Assembly (NCBI GenBank): GCA_964600075.1
Contig: CAZRIE010000002.1
Location: forward strand, 61,502 to 125,501
Length of the DNA stretch: 64,000 bases
From: CAZRIE01 sp964600075
GTDB taxonomy: Bacteria; Bacteroidota; Bacteroidia; Flavobacteriales; Flavobacteriaceae
Reading direction: 5' to 3'
Part shown: one piece after another, positions 27,356 to 35,424 of the stretch
How positions within the stretch are numbered: the stretch's first letter is position 1
Layout: every line of letters starts with the position of its first letter
Position numbers and translations under genes: made by a program
The notes under the pieces: generated by a model
What the model was told of the DNA's origin: nothing
What the model saw: the letters and a program-made list of their open reading frames with translations, nothing else
Databases searched by the model: none

Positions 27356-28087
27356 ATGAGCCTGAACCGTAAACAATTATCGCTCTTAATAACACTCTTT
27401 TCGATGTCCATCGTGATATTGTGTCTTTACAATATTCACCTGGGAGGAGAAGCAGTGGAAGACGAGTATCTTGTCGAAATGGTTCTTGCAGAAGAGGATA
27501 TTGAAGCGTTATTGGAAAAGAAGGAAGAGCTTGAACGAGAAATCGAGAAAGCGGACCCGATTAAAAGCCACATGGCTTACAACGAAACCGCCAAGCCCAG
27601 TTATGGCAATCCTGAACCTCTAAAGACGCTTGAAGAATTGATGGAAGAGAAGGCGGCAGGGGAAAGTGAGAATACAGACGACCTGCTTTCCGATTCGGAA
27701 TATGCCGGACGTGTAAAAGAACTCAAAAAGAAACGTGAGGAAGCGAAACAAAAACTGGGTGAGAAAGATGCACAGAAAAAGGAGTTTACAAATAATCTTG
27801 CGAAGCGTCGTACCTCAGTCTCCTACTCCTTAGTAAATCGCAACAATTACAGACTTCCACCACCCATTTATACATGTATCGAAGGTGGAAAAGTTGTTGT
27901 AAATATAGAAGTAGATTCCTCAGGAAACGTCATCGAAGCCGACTACAACGCCAGAAGTTCAGGTACTTCGAACGGTTGCTTAGTAGACAATGCCATCGCA
28001 TACGCACTTAAAGCTAAGTTCAGTTCAGATTCAAAAGCTTTCCAAAAAGGTACTATAACCTATCTATTTCAGGGGAAGGCGCGCTAA
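27356..28087 (+). CDS. TonB-like single-pass membrane protein with coiled coil
   Basis: About 243 residues from the ATG at 27356 (MSLNRKQ); the frame is open to 27299, but the earlier segment is less plausible. One N-terminal membrane helix is followed by a long acidic/basic coiled-coil stretch (about residues 40-155). The C-terminal 90 residues (GGKVVVNIEVDSSGNVIEADY ... AKFSSDSKAFQKGTITYLF) resemble a TonB-type C-terminal domain. It may couple inner and outer membrane, but no ExbB/ExbD genes are near. Its 3' end overlaps that of the convergent thioredoxin-like gene by 24 bases. Confidence 0.65.
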   Translation: MSLNRKQLSLLITLFSMSIVILCLYNIHLGGEAVEDEYLVEMVLAEEDIEALLEKKEELEREIEKADPIKSHMAYNETAKPSYGNPEPLKTLEELMEEKAAGESENTDDLLSDSEYAGRVKELKKKREEAKQKLGEKDAQKKEFTNNLAKRRTSVSYSLVNRNNYRLPPPIYTCIEGGKVVVNIEVDSSGNVIEADYNARSSGTSNGCLVDNAIAYALKAKFSSDSKAFQKGTITYLFQGKAR

Positions 28088-28699
28088 TAGTTCTTTAAGC
28101 ATTGTCTGGCCCTTATCCTTATTGTACCATTGTTGTATTTCCTCTTTAATTTCAGGGAGCAATTTGCCGTATTTTGCCTTATGGTCTCGAACTAGTTCGG
28201 CTGCAGGTTCTGGTCTTGGGCCCCATTCTGAAACTACCTCTTCAGACTCATTATCGACACTGATCACTTTCGGAATCGACATGGACCCATTGGTGAGAAA
28301 ACGGTTCATCAATTCGACATTAGCATCGCGCAAAATAATTTTCAAACTGATATTCGGGTTGAGTTCCGTAATCTTCTGTATCACAGGTAATGCGGGCGAG
28401 GCATCGCCACACCAACTTTCGGTTAGCACCAACCATGTAATGGGTCTTTCTAAACTTTTAATTGAATCTGTAACTTGTTCATCGAACTTCAGGGTTTTGT
28501 CCCAACGCTTCATACGGCGGTCGTTCAATTGGGTATAATTGGCTAAAGCATCGGTCTGCTCTGGGCCGGTCGATTTACCTTCTTGGGCAAGTTGTGCGAC
28601 CAATTCACGATAGACAGTATATGACATCGCCTTGGGGAAGCTTTCTTGGATTAACTCTTGAGTTGTTCTTTCTATGGCATTTATGATAGTACTTTGCAT
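28064..28699 (-). CDS. Thioredoxin-fold family protein
   Basis: About 211 residues from the ATG at 28699 (MQSTIINAIERTT); the longer frame to 28741 overlaps the promoter. It carries the thioredoxin-like segment WLVLTESWCGDASPALPVI, where the second cysteine of the usual CxxC is replaced by Ala-Ser (CGDA). So it is a one-cysteine thioredoxin-like protein rather than a classical disulfide reductase. It is known in Bacteroidota as a thioredoxin family protein of unclear role. A TAATTTTG element lies 18 bases upstream. Confidence 0.8.
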   Translation of the reverse strand: MQSTIINAIERTTQELIQESFPKAMSYTVYRELVAQLAQEGKSTGPEQTDALANYTQLNDRRMKRWDKTLKFDEQVTDSIKSLERPITWLVLTESWCGDASPALPVIQKITELNPNISLKIILRDANVELMNRFLTNGSMSIPKVISVDNESEEVVSEWGPRPEPAAELVRDHKAKYGKLLPEIKEEIQQWYNKDKGQTMLKELLARLPLK

Positions 28700-28717
28700 A
28701 ATTTCTGATTTAAGATG

Positions 28718-28725
28718 CAAAATTA
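28718..28725 (-). promoter_or_regulatory. -7 promoter element of the thioredoxin-like gene
   Basis: Reads TAATTTTG on the minus strand, 18 bases before the ATG at 28699, supporting that start over 28741. Confidence 0.5.
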
Positions 28726-28786
28726 CCAAAGCGAATAACATACTTTGGTAACTTAGGTAGCATTGGTAGGCATAGTTATAAAAACC

Positions 28787-30190
28787 TTACAAATTCTCGG
28801 GATTCACTGCTAAGCTGTTGAACAGTTTTGCCTTGGCCGTATAAAACTTGTTCTGGACCTCGATTTGTTTTAACTGAGAATCAATAAGCTTGCTTTCCCT
28901 TGCATTTATCAAAAACAATGAACTCTCGCCAAAACTAAACTTACGTTCTTCGGCTGTCAACAAGGTGTTGTAATTTTGAACAATATCATCAATGAGTACG
29001 TTCTGGGTTTCAAAGGACTCCAGCTCGCGATAAAGGGCTACAATTTTATTTCTCAATTCAATTTGGGCATTATCCAAAGCGAACTCGGCATCTCGAAGCT
29101 TAAATTTGGCCAATTTTAAATCGCCTCGTTCTTTACGCAAAAACAGCGGCAATTCTAAAGTCATTCCTCCTTTATACTCCTGGGAATTTAAAGAATTAAT
29201 AAGTTCGGGAGTTTCCGTCAAGAAGTTATATTCCAAATCTATCTTTGGTAACAGTTTATTCGCCTTCAAGTTTTTCTCTACCCGCAATCCATCAATTTTA
29301 TATCCTAAGGACAATAACTTCGGATGGTTTTCAATGGTGAAATCATCTAATGGTCTTCCAAGAATTTCCAAAGTGGTATCGATTTCACCACTTATATCAA
29401 CATCCGGAATCACATTAGGTTGCAACTCCACCGGAATATTATCGTTCATCCATAGAAAATTAGATAGTTCTAATGAACGCTTCATCAGTTTGACTTTGGC
29501 CTGTTCTAAACCCAATGCCCTAGACTGCACCGCAATTTTAGCTTCAACAGTATCGATTGCGGCAATATCGCCTGCCTCCGCTCTACTTTTGATTCCCCGA
29601 AAACGAATATCTGCATTTACCAAAAAATCTTTAAAGATGGTAGCCTCATTAAATGCCTGTAACCAATCGAAATAAGCCAATGCCGCATCATAAAGTATTT
29701 GGTTGACCAACAAATCACGGTCTGCCATGGTCTGCTCTCTGAATAATTTCGCTTGTTTCAAAGTGGCCATCCGATCATTGATCCAAAGGCCTTGGCCCAG
29801 ACTCATCGAAACACCAGCACTATACAAACCCTCGGAGGGCAACGATTCATCTACGTTCAAAAAGTCACCATCGTTCTGCTCGAAAGCCCCTTTCAACTCA
29901 ATACCATACCAAGTAGGTATTTTGAAAGCAGCGTTAAGACGATTCCAATACTCACTGCCTTTGAACTCCTTTCGTTCATAGTCCACTTCAATTTTCGGGT
30001 CAAACCCACCTCGGGCCTTCATTAAATTGGCTTGGCCAATTCCTAAGGTCAGCTCAGCTTGCTTTGCAATTGGGTGGTACTTTTTGACATAGCCCAAGTA
30101 TTCGTTAAATCTCAGTAAAATAGAATCTTGTATCTGACCGGCAACCGAAAACGTGAACAAAATCAACATGTATGTTAGGTACTTCCGCAT
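28787..30190 (-). CDS. TolC family outer-membrane efflux protein
   Basis: A 467-residue outer-membrane channel. A signal peptide (ends VAGQ near residue 19) is followed by long alpha-helical repeats with the TolC pattern, including the duplicated LRxK/ALxxxE type helices and a closing AKLFNSLA segment. It is the last gene of the tetR-ABC-HlyD-TolC operon, only 1 base after the HlyD stop, and would complete a trans-envelope exporter. Confidence 0.88.
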   Translation of the reverse strand: MRKYLTYMLILFTFSVAGQIQDSILLRFNEYLGYVKKYHPIAKQAELTLGIGQANLMKARGGFDPKIEVDYERKEFKGSEYWNRLNAAFKIPTWYGIELKGAFEQNDGDFLNVDESLPSEGLYSAGVSMSLGQGLWINDRMATLKQAKLFREQTMADRDLLVNQILYDAALAYFDWLQAFNEATIFKDFLVNADIRFRGIKSRAEAGDIAAIDTVEAKIAVQSRALGLEQAKVKLMKRSLELSNFLWMNDNIPVELQPNVIPDVDISGEIDTTLEILGRPLDDFTIENHPKLLSLGYKIDGLRVEKNLKANKLLPKIDLEYNFLTETPELINSLNSQEYKGGMTLELPLFLRKERGDLKLAKFKLRDAEFALDNAQIELRNKIVALYRELESFETQNVLIDDIVQNYNTLLTAEERKFSFGESSLFLINARESKLIDSQLKQIEVQNKFYTAKAKLFNSLAVNPENL

Positions 30191-30191
30191 T

Positions 30192-31544
30192 TTATTTTTT
30201 TACTGGTTTTCCCTGCGCACCTTCGGGCTGATAATAATTGGGTGGAAAACCGTTCAATTGCCGCCATAGTTCATACCAAATTGGAACATCTTCCAGTAGT
30301 GCAATGGTATTGGCACCTGAGCCTGCACGAAGCTCTACTGGCCAAGAGTGATCATCAGGATCGGGAGCCAATAATATTCTATATTTACCATTGTCACTAA
30401 TAAAGGTCTCTACAGCAACAACAACCCCGCCATATGTTCCATAGGAAACATTAGGCCAACCGCTAAATACTATAACGGGCCATCCGTCGAATTGAACACG
30501 TACTTTTTCACCTAAATGTATTAAGGGCAAATCCAGTGGCTCCACAAAAGTCTCAACTGCCATGTCAATATCAGCGGGCATTATGCCTACAAGTGACTCA
30601 CCTTCTTTAAATGTTTGACCGAGACCACCTTGAATCGCCTTATTAATAAAGCCATTTTGTGGGGCACGTATGTAATACATATCATTACGCATCGAATAAT
30701 TAGTGAACTCATTCTCTAATTTTGTTACTTGCGCCTCAGAGTCAAACTGACTGGATTGTGCCGTAAACATATCACTCTCGGCCTTCGAAAGCTTGTTCGT
30801 ATACTCATTTTGAACGCGATTGATTTCAACTCGTGAATTGAGAACTTCATTCTTAGCAGCAAGTAACTTATTTTCTTGGGATATTAATTTCGCTTGGGTT
30901 TCTTGCAGTTTAAGTCGTTTTTCTTCTAAATCGGTTATGGCTTTTAAGCCTTCTGACTCTAACTGAACAACTCGTTCATATTGCCTTTCAGCAATTCTTA
31001 TATTCGTTTTGGCCGCCTCTAAATCTATACTATCGCTCTGCACTTTCAGATTTGCCTGTAAAAGTTTATTTCTTGCCTGTTCTAATTTCAAACTACGCTC
31101 ATTCACCAAAGATGACATCTGATTACGCAATGCTTTTACTTTGCCTTCGTAAGAAGTAACCGATGCGCTTTTTGCCCTAATCTGATCACCTGTACGCTCT
31201 ACTAAATTTGGATCAAAATATTCGTTTTTAATCTCAGAGATAAACAAGATAGTATCGCCTTTCTTGACATAATCACCTTCTTGCACATACCATTTTTCAA
31301 TTCTGCCTGGAATTGGTGATTGTATAGTCTGCGGGCGTTGGTCTGGCTTCAACGTAGTCAGGAAGCCGTTACCCGTGACGTTTTGAGTCCAAGGGAGAAA
31401 TAATAAAATTATCATTACGATTCCAAATCCTTTCAAAAAACGATTAAAATGCTTGTAGTAACGTTGATGAAAAACTCGATCTGTTGACTTATAGCCCTCC
31501 AGTTTTACAGTTTTATTTAAACTATTTCTTGCTATGTTTAACAT
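30192..31544 (-). CDS. HlyD family membrane-fusion protein
   Basis: A 450-residue periplasmic adaptor. One membrane helix lies near residues 38-52. A biotinyl-lipoyl-like half follows (IPGRIEKWYVQEGDYVKKGDTI), then a long coiled coil at about residues 115-270, and then the second lipoyl half and beta-barrel domain (APQNGFINKA, GEKVRVQFDGWP). Such proteins bridge an inner-membrane ABC exporter to TolC. It lies 4 bases from the ABC gene and 1 base from tolC, consistent with one transcript. Confidence 0.9.
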   Translation of the reverse strand: MLNIARNSLNKTVKLEGYKSTDRVFHQRYYKHFNRFLKGFGIVMIILLFLPWTQNVTGNGFLTTLKPDQRPQTIQSPIPGRIEKWYVQEGDYVKKGDTILFISEIKNEYFDPNLVERTGDQIRAKSASVTSYEGKVKALRNQMSSLVNERSLKLEQARNKLLQANLKVQSDSIDLEAAKTNIRIAERQYERVVQLESEGLKAITDLEEKRLKLQETQAKLISQENKLLAAKNEVLNSRVEINRVQNEYTNKLSKAESDMFTAQSSQFDSEAQVTKLENEFTNYSMRNDMYYIRAPQNGFINKAIQGGLGQTFKEGESLVGIMPADIDMAVETFVEPLDLPLIHLGEKVRVQFDGWPVIVFSGWPNVSYGTYGGVVVAVETFISDNGKYRILLAPDPDDHSWPVELRAGSGANTIALLEDVPIWYELWRQLNGFPPNYYQPEGAQGKPVKK

Positions 31545-31548
31545 CGTT

Positions 31549-33216
31549 TTACTTTTCGCTTGTTAGTTTTCCTTTTTCCAATGTCAAAACTCTACTGCAG
31601 CGCTTCACCCATGCTGTATTCTGGCTTACCACGACCAGAGACCAAGAGTTGGCCGGATCAGTGAGAAAGTCCATAACCCTCGTCGCCTCGTTTTCATCGA
31701 ATTGATCTAATGGGTCTTTAAGAATGAGCATCTTTGGCCGTCGAACAATACTTCTAGCCAAAACGATTTTCTTTGCAATAGTATACGAAATTTGCTTGCC
31801 TTCAGGATATATAACTGTTTTTAGTCCATTTTCCTGACCCTTCACAAATTGTGAAAGTCCCGTTTTTTCCAATGCCCAATACACTTCATCCCGTGGTATA
31901 GAAGCATCACCAAAAGTGATGTTATCTAACAAAGTACCCTCAAAAGGAGATTCTTCGGTCAATGATTGGCCCAAATGAGCACGATAGTAGTTTAGATGTA
32001 ATCCTTTCAACGATACATTATTAATATAAATATCGCCCTGAGTGGGTTCTACTATGCCGGCAATTAATCTAAGTAGTGTTGTTTTTCCCGATCCATTAGG
32101 ACCTTGTAAAAGTATTCTACAGGTGGGCGTAATGGTCAGTGAGATGCCATCTATAATCTTTCTCTCGTTATTTGGAATATGATAACTGACATTATTCAGT
32201 TCAACAGTAAAGTTTTCGTCTGGCCCAAACGGTTTCTCGCCATCTTGCGGTTCAAGCTCCTTGTCTACAACCTGGCCTAATTTTTCAAGAGAAGTCAGCA
32301 CATCATAGAAAGACTCTAACCCTAATATCAGCTTTTCAACCGAAGCGATTACCAATAGAATAATAATTTCGGCAGCCACGAACTGGCCAATATTCATTTC
32401 TTGATTCAGTACTAAAAGCCCCCCGATAATCAATAATCCCGCCGTTACTAAAACTTTAAAGCCTATCATTTGAATGAACTGTATAACGAGAATTCTGAAA
32501 TGGCTTTCCCTTGAAATCAAGTACTTTTCCACGAGCGCATCGCTCTTATCAAGTGCATGAGAGGTTTTACCCGAAAGCTTAAAACTAATTATACACCTGG
32601 CCACCTCTTGAATCCAGTGAGCGACCTTATATTTGCTCTTTGATTCTGCCAAACTGGTTTCTAGACCCTTCTGAACAGTGAATTTGAAGACGACATAGAT
32701 TAGAATAATCAATAAAATACCATAAATTATAAAAAAGGGATGGTAAAACGAAAGCAATAGCAATCCGAATATAATCTGCAGCAGCGCCGCGGGAAAATCT
32801 ATCAGAAGTTTGGGCAAGCCTTTTTGCACATTAAGTATATCAAAAAACCTGTTTGCCAATTCCGGAGGATAATAATCCCTCAATTCGCTCATTTTAATTT
32901 TGGGGAAACGATATGCAAATTCAAAGGAAGCCCTAGTAAAGATTTTTTGCTGTACGTTCTCAATAATACGTATCTGCATTAACTGAAGAATGCCAACAAA
33001 GGCAACGCCTAGGGTTACCAAAACCACTAAAACTATCCAAGAGGTACTTACTTGGGCGCCCTGTATCAAATTTATGATAGCCTGAATACCCAAAGGCAAG
33101 GATAAATTCACCAAGCCTGCAAAAATTGCGTAGTAAAAGACCTGAAATACATCCCTCTTATCTAGACGCAGCAATCCCATAAGCCGCTGCCAAGCGGTCA
33201 AAATATTTTTAGCCAT
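31549..33216 (-). CDS. Peptidase-less ABC exporter with degenerate ATPase motifs
   Basis: A 555-residue protein with a six-helix transmembrane half (about residues 25-310) and a C-terminal nucleotide-binding half. There is no C39 peptidase domain. Walker A is intact (GPNGSGKT, residues 372-379) and a Q-loop Gln is present near 417. The other motifs are lost: the ABC signature reads ISYTIAKK where LSGGQxQR is expected (S477-I480 in place of SGGQ), Walker B reads LILKDP where LILDEP is expected (K500, D501), and the H-loop His is Gln532. The transporter is encoded with HlyD and TolC partners and a TetR regulator. Its substrate is unknown and ATP hydrolysis may be altered. Confidence 0.88.
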   Translation of the reverse strand: MAKNILTAWQRLMGLLRLDKRDVFQVFYYAIFAGLVNLSLPLGIQAIINLIQGAQVSTSWIVLVVLVTLGVAFVGILQLMQIRIIENVQQKIFTRASFEFAYRFPKIKMSELRDYYPPELANRFFDILNVQKGLPKLLIDFPAALLQIIFGLLLLSFYHPFFIIYGILLIILIYVVFKFTVQKGLETSLAESKSKYKVAHWIQEVARCIISFKLSGKTSHALDKSDALVEKYLISRESHFRILVIQFIQMIGFKVLVTAGLLIIGGLLVLNQEMNIGQFVAAEIIILLVIASVEKLILGLESFYDVLTSLEKLGQVVDKELEPQDGEKPFGPDENFTVELNNVSYHIPNNERKIIDGISLTITPTCRILLQGPNGSGKTTLLRLIAGIVEPTQGDIYINNVSLKGLHLNYYRAHLGQSLTEESPFEGTLLDNITFGDASIPRDEVYWALEKTGLSQFVKGQENGLKTVIYPEGKQISYTIAKKIVLARSIVRRPKMLILKDPLDQFDENEATRVMDFLTDPANSWSLVVVSQNTAWVKRCSRVLTLEKGKLTSEK

Positions 33217-33221
33217 TACGT

Positions 33222-33896
33222 TTATGTATTAAGTGATGAGAATACCAACTGAAGAAAATAATTTGTAGGATCGTCTTGATTATGGCAATCGGTCAACGAA
33301 CTAAAGTGATATTTTAGAAAATGCTGATGTAACGATCCTTCCAAAACTGTACTTGCTAGACTTGATGGGTACGCATAATCCGAATCGACCGCTTGTATCA
33401 TTTTACTAATGCGATTTACCAATCTTTTATAGATAACAAAGTAACCTTCTTTGTTTTCGGTGTCTACTTCTTTCGTAAGATACGATTTAGAATACTCGTT
33501 GATAACAATTTTATTCAAAAGAACCTCATTGATATGAGAGAAAACCGAATCTTCTTTTGTAGCCCTGGTCATTATCTCTATTGTCTTGTTCAATTTTTCC
33601 GATGGATTGCTAATACCATTAGTCGCAAACACCAATTGATACTCCAACCAGCCCCAATACCATGAGGTCAAATAAAGTAATAGTTTATGCTTATTTTCAA
33701 AATAACGATAGATAGAACTTTCATTTGAACCAATTTTCGCGCCCAATTTTTTGAAGGTAAAGCTCTCAAAACCCATCTCATTTATCATTAAGATGCTGTG
33801 TTCAATGATTCTTTTTCCCAAATCTGATGATTCAGGATCTTTTAGGTAAATCTTTTCGTTGATTCCGATTTTGACCGATTGCAAGAGGCGCTCCAT
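33222..33896 (-). CDS. TetR/AcrR family transcriptional regulator
   Basis: A DNA-binding regulator of about 224 residues from the ATG at 33896 (MERLLQSVK); the upstream open codons to 33923 overlap the promoter. The helix-turn-helix is seen in FESFTFKKLGAKIGSNESSIYRYFENKHKLLLYL, the TetR pattern. The rest is an alpha-helical ligand domain. It heads the exporter operon, 5 bases before the ABC gene. Its own promoter carries a palindrome next to the -7 element, so self-repression is likely, and the same palindrome occurs at 36802-36816. Confidence 0.9.
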   Translation of the reverse strand: MERLLQSVKIGINEKIYLKDPESSDLGKRIIEHSILMINEMGFESFTFKKLGAKIGSNESSIYRYFENKHKLLLYLTSWYWGWLEYQLVFATNGISNPSEKLNKTIEIMTRATKEDSVFSHINEVLLNKIVINEYSKSYLTKEVDTENKEGYFVIYKRLVNRISKMIQAVDSDYAYPSSLASTVLEGSLHQHFLKYHFSSLTDCHNQDDPTNYFLQLVFSSLNT

Positions 33897-33920
33897 GGTT
33901 TGCTGTTTATGTTTGAAATG

Positions 33921-33960
33921 CAAATATAATAGTATTACTATTAATACCTAATAGTTTAAC
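33921..33960 (-). promoter_or_regulatory. tetR-exporter operon promoter with palindromic operator
   Basis: On the minus strand the -7 element is TATATTTG (33921-33928). Directly upstream, sharing one base, is the palindrome AATAGT-N3-ACTATT (33928-33942). After 11 more bases comes GTTTAAC on the plus strand (33954-33960). The same three parts recur with the same spacing at 36795-36834. A palindrome between -7 and -33 is where a TetR repressor would be expected to bind. Confidence 0.7.
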
Positions 33961-34011
33961 ATCTATTTAACGGATGCAATACTACCATTTTCATTTTATT
34001 TAGTAAATTAG

Positions 34012-34028
34012 TTATCTAAATTAGATAA
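34012..34028. promoter_or_regulatory. 17-bp perfect palindrome upstream of a secreted-protein gene
   Basis: TTATCTAA, a central A, and TTAGATAA form a perfect 17-bp palindrome ending 8 bases before the ATG at 34037. A version with two changes is at 34890-34906, before the CutA-like gene. The TTA-N11-TAA spacing resembles LysR-type sites. Confidence 0.5.
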
Positions 34029-34036
34029 AAAAAATT

Positions 34037-34414
34037 ATGGAAAAACTATACTTATATATAATAGTTGCCAGTTTTTGTTTTTCTGTTAATGCCCAAGATC
34101 TGTTCCAGCTAAAGTTCGACAACTATCAGAATATCGAATACCATAATGGCCCGAACGGCAGCATGGTGAAGTTTCCCCTTGATAATTTAACGTTAGTTAT
34201 GGGAGGACTAAATGATTGGGACGGTATGAACAACTATTTCAACATATTTGGTAGTAAGCTGATTGTAGATAGTTCGGACAGAGGTATTGACGGTATTCAA
34301 AACATCGTTTTAAGAAGAGAAGACGGTAGGAAAATTTTTGAACTGTTCACGACTTTACGAGCAAAAGTAATACCCTTTAACCATCCGGAAATTCAAACTA
34401 ACAAGGATATTTGA
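34037..34414 (+). CDS. Hypothetical secreted protein
   Basis: A 125-residue protein with a clear signal peptide (residues 1-19, ending VNAQ) and a mature part with no family I recognise. It is rich in Asn, Asp and Gly in its middle section (LDNLTLVMGGLNDWDGMNNYF) and more basic near the end. It is divergent from the tetR operon and preceded by a palindromic site. It may be periplasmic. The gene stands in an AT-rich stretch. Confidence 0.6.
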   Translation: MEKLYLYIIVASFCFSVNAQDLFQLKFDNYQNIEYHNGPNGSMVKFPLDNLTLVMGGLNDWDGMNNYFNIFGSKLIVDSSDRGIDGIQNIVLRREDGRKIFELFTTLRAKVIPFNHPEIQTNKDI

Positions 34415-34572
34415 AAAGATAGAACCTAGAGAAGACCGATTGAAAGTTGCCACGAACCCTTAAACATACTGTTATTATAACAATACTTTTTCATGGTTAG
34501 TACAAGATAATAAACACACGAACTTCCCGAAAAATATTGAAACTATCGAGAAGATAGCCAAAATCGAAGCCT

Positions 34573-34851
34573 ATGATACATTCGCAACATAGAACTCTTA
34601 TCGAAGACAGCGATACCACCAGAAAAGAAGGGTTTATAGTGGAATGCTATTTTAAGAATGAAAAAATAGCTGATAGAAACTCTTCTCAAGACTATGAGCA
34701 ACACGAATGTAATCTGGTCGAAAATAGCTCTCATGAAGGTATGAAGGACGCCAGCGACTCATTCATACTTTTCTTAATCGAATGTGCGTATGGCTCCAAA
34801 GGTTACCTCAACGGCACTTATCGAGCTTATGCCGATACGGATACCCATTAA
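34573..34851 (+). CDS. Doubtful small ORF
   Basis: A 92-codon frame with an ATG start, encoding a charged, His/Asp/Glu-rich protein without a signal peptide, membrane segment or recognisable domain. It lies alone in an AT-rich interval between a secreted-protein gene and the CutA-like gene, and has no promoter element nearby. It could be a real small gene, a remnant or chance. Included only for completeness. Confidence 0.2.
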   Translation: MIHSQHRTLIEDSDTTRKEGFIVECYFKNEKIADRNSSQDYEQHECNLVENSSHEGMKDASDSFILFLIECAYGSKGYLNGTYRAYADTDTH

Positions 34852-34889
34852 TTCTATATAATCTCTAAAAGGAAAAGATAACATGTAGC

Positions 34890-34906
34890 TTATCTAAATT
34901 AAATCA
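34890..34906. promoter_or_regulatory. Near-copy of the 34012 palindrome before the CutA-like gene
   Basis: TTATCTAAATTAAATCA differs at two positions from the perfect palindrome at 34012-34028 and stands 22 bases before the ATG at 34929. The shared site suggests common control of the two genes. Confidence 0.4.
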
Positions 34907-34928
34907 CAACTTAAATTAATTTCTACAG

Positions 34929-35246
34929 ATGATATTAGTACATATTATTACTCAACAAAGAGCACAGGCAATTGAAATTATCGATGTATTACTAGAGAAA
35001 AAATTGCTATTTAATGCTATGCTTTCTAGGAAAAAAGTTTATGAAAAAAATAAGGAAACAGGGCAACTTGTCGGTAAAGTGCAGACATTGATTATCGGTA
35101 AGACCAAGTCTTTACTCTTTAATAAAATCAATGAACTTATCATTTCGAGATACCCACAACAAATGCCAAGTTTATATTGCCTACCAATTGTGTACATAGA
35201 TCCAGAAAGAGCAGAAGAGCTTTTTCGAAAAACTATGGAGGTTTAG
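34929..35246 (+). CDS. CutA/PII-like small protein
   Basis: A 105-residue soluble protein with the alpha/beta layout of the CutA-PII superfamily: an opening strand and helix (MILVHIITQQRAQAIEIIDVLLEKKLL), a hairpin (VYEKNKETGQLVGKVQTLIIGKTK), a second helix and a closing strand (PSLYCLPIVYIDPERAEEL). Trimeric PII-like members such as SbtB control bicarbonate transporters, and an SbtA-type transporter is encoded 5.5 kb away. A role as an SbtB analogue is therefore conceivable but is inference. A divalent-cation CutA role is the alternative. Confidence 0.6.
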   Translation: MILVHIITQQRAQAIEIIDVLLEKKLLFNAMLSRKKVYEKNKETGQLVGKVQTLIIGKTKSLLFNKINELIISRYPQQMPSLYCLPIVYIDPERAEELFRKTMEV

Positions 35247-35303
35247 TTCATTAAATCTATTCTGTTGGTAGACCTGAATGAAGCCGAAGCCTATCTTGGT
35301 TGT

Positions 35304-35423
35304 TCAATCTTCTTTAAACTTCATAAACTCTAGATAGTTAGGTGAGACAGGCGACAAATTTTTTAAGGCTATTGTATCAAATACCATGTCATACTTCTAC
35401 GTAAGTCTTTCCGCCATAAAATG
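35304..35423 (-). pseudogene. Remnant of a LysR-family regulator C-terminus
   Basis: On the minus strand this stretch translates to a C-terminal LysR piece with one internal TAG. The segment LKNLSPVSPNYLEF aligns with AKKLSPAASAYLEF at the end of the intact LysR protein at 37808-38731. The DNA is alignable too (CTCTAGATA, TATCAAATACCATGTC). Only about 40 codons remain. They abut the end of the YitT gene, so a second LysR gene once lay here and was mostly deleted. Confidence 0.65.
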
Positions 35424-35424
35424 C

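Larger units (their letters stand above)
34415..34928. other. Mostly non-coding AT-rich interval with one doubtful frame
   Basis: No convincing gene was seen here. A short open stretch ending in TAG near 34589 (residues like NFPKNIETIEKIAKIEAYD) lacks a start codon and may be a gene remnant. The only longer frame with an ATG is at 34573-34851, which has no recognised motif. The interval ends with the LysR-like palindromic site at 34890-34906. Confidence 0.4.

Noticed and set aside
28787..33216. The exporter as a bacteriocin system
   Set aside because: There is no C39 peptidase domain in the ABC protein and no double-glycine leader peptide or immunity gene nearby.
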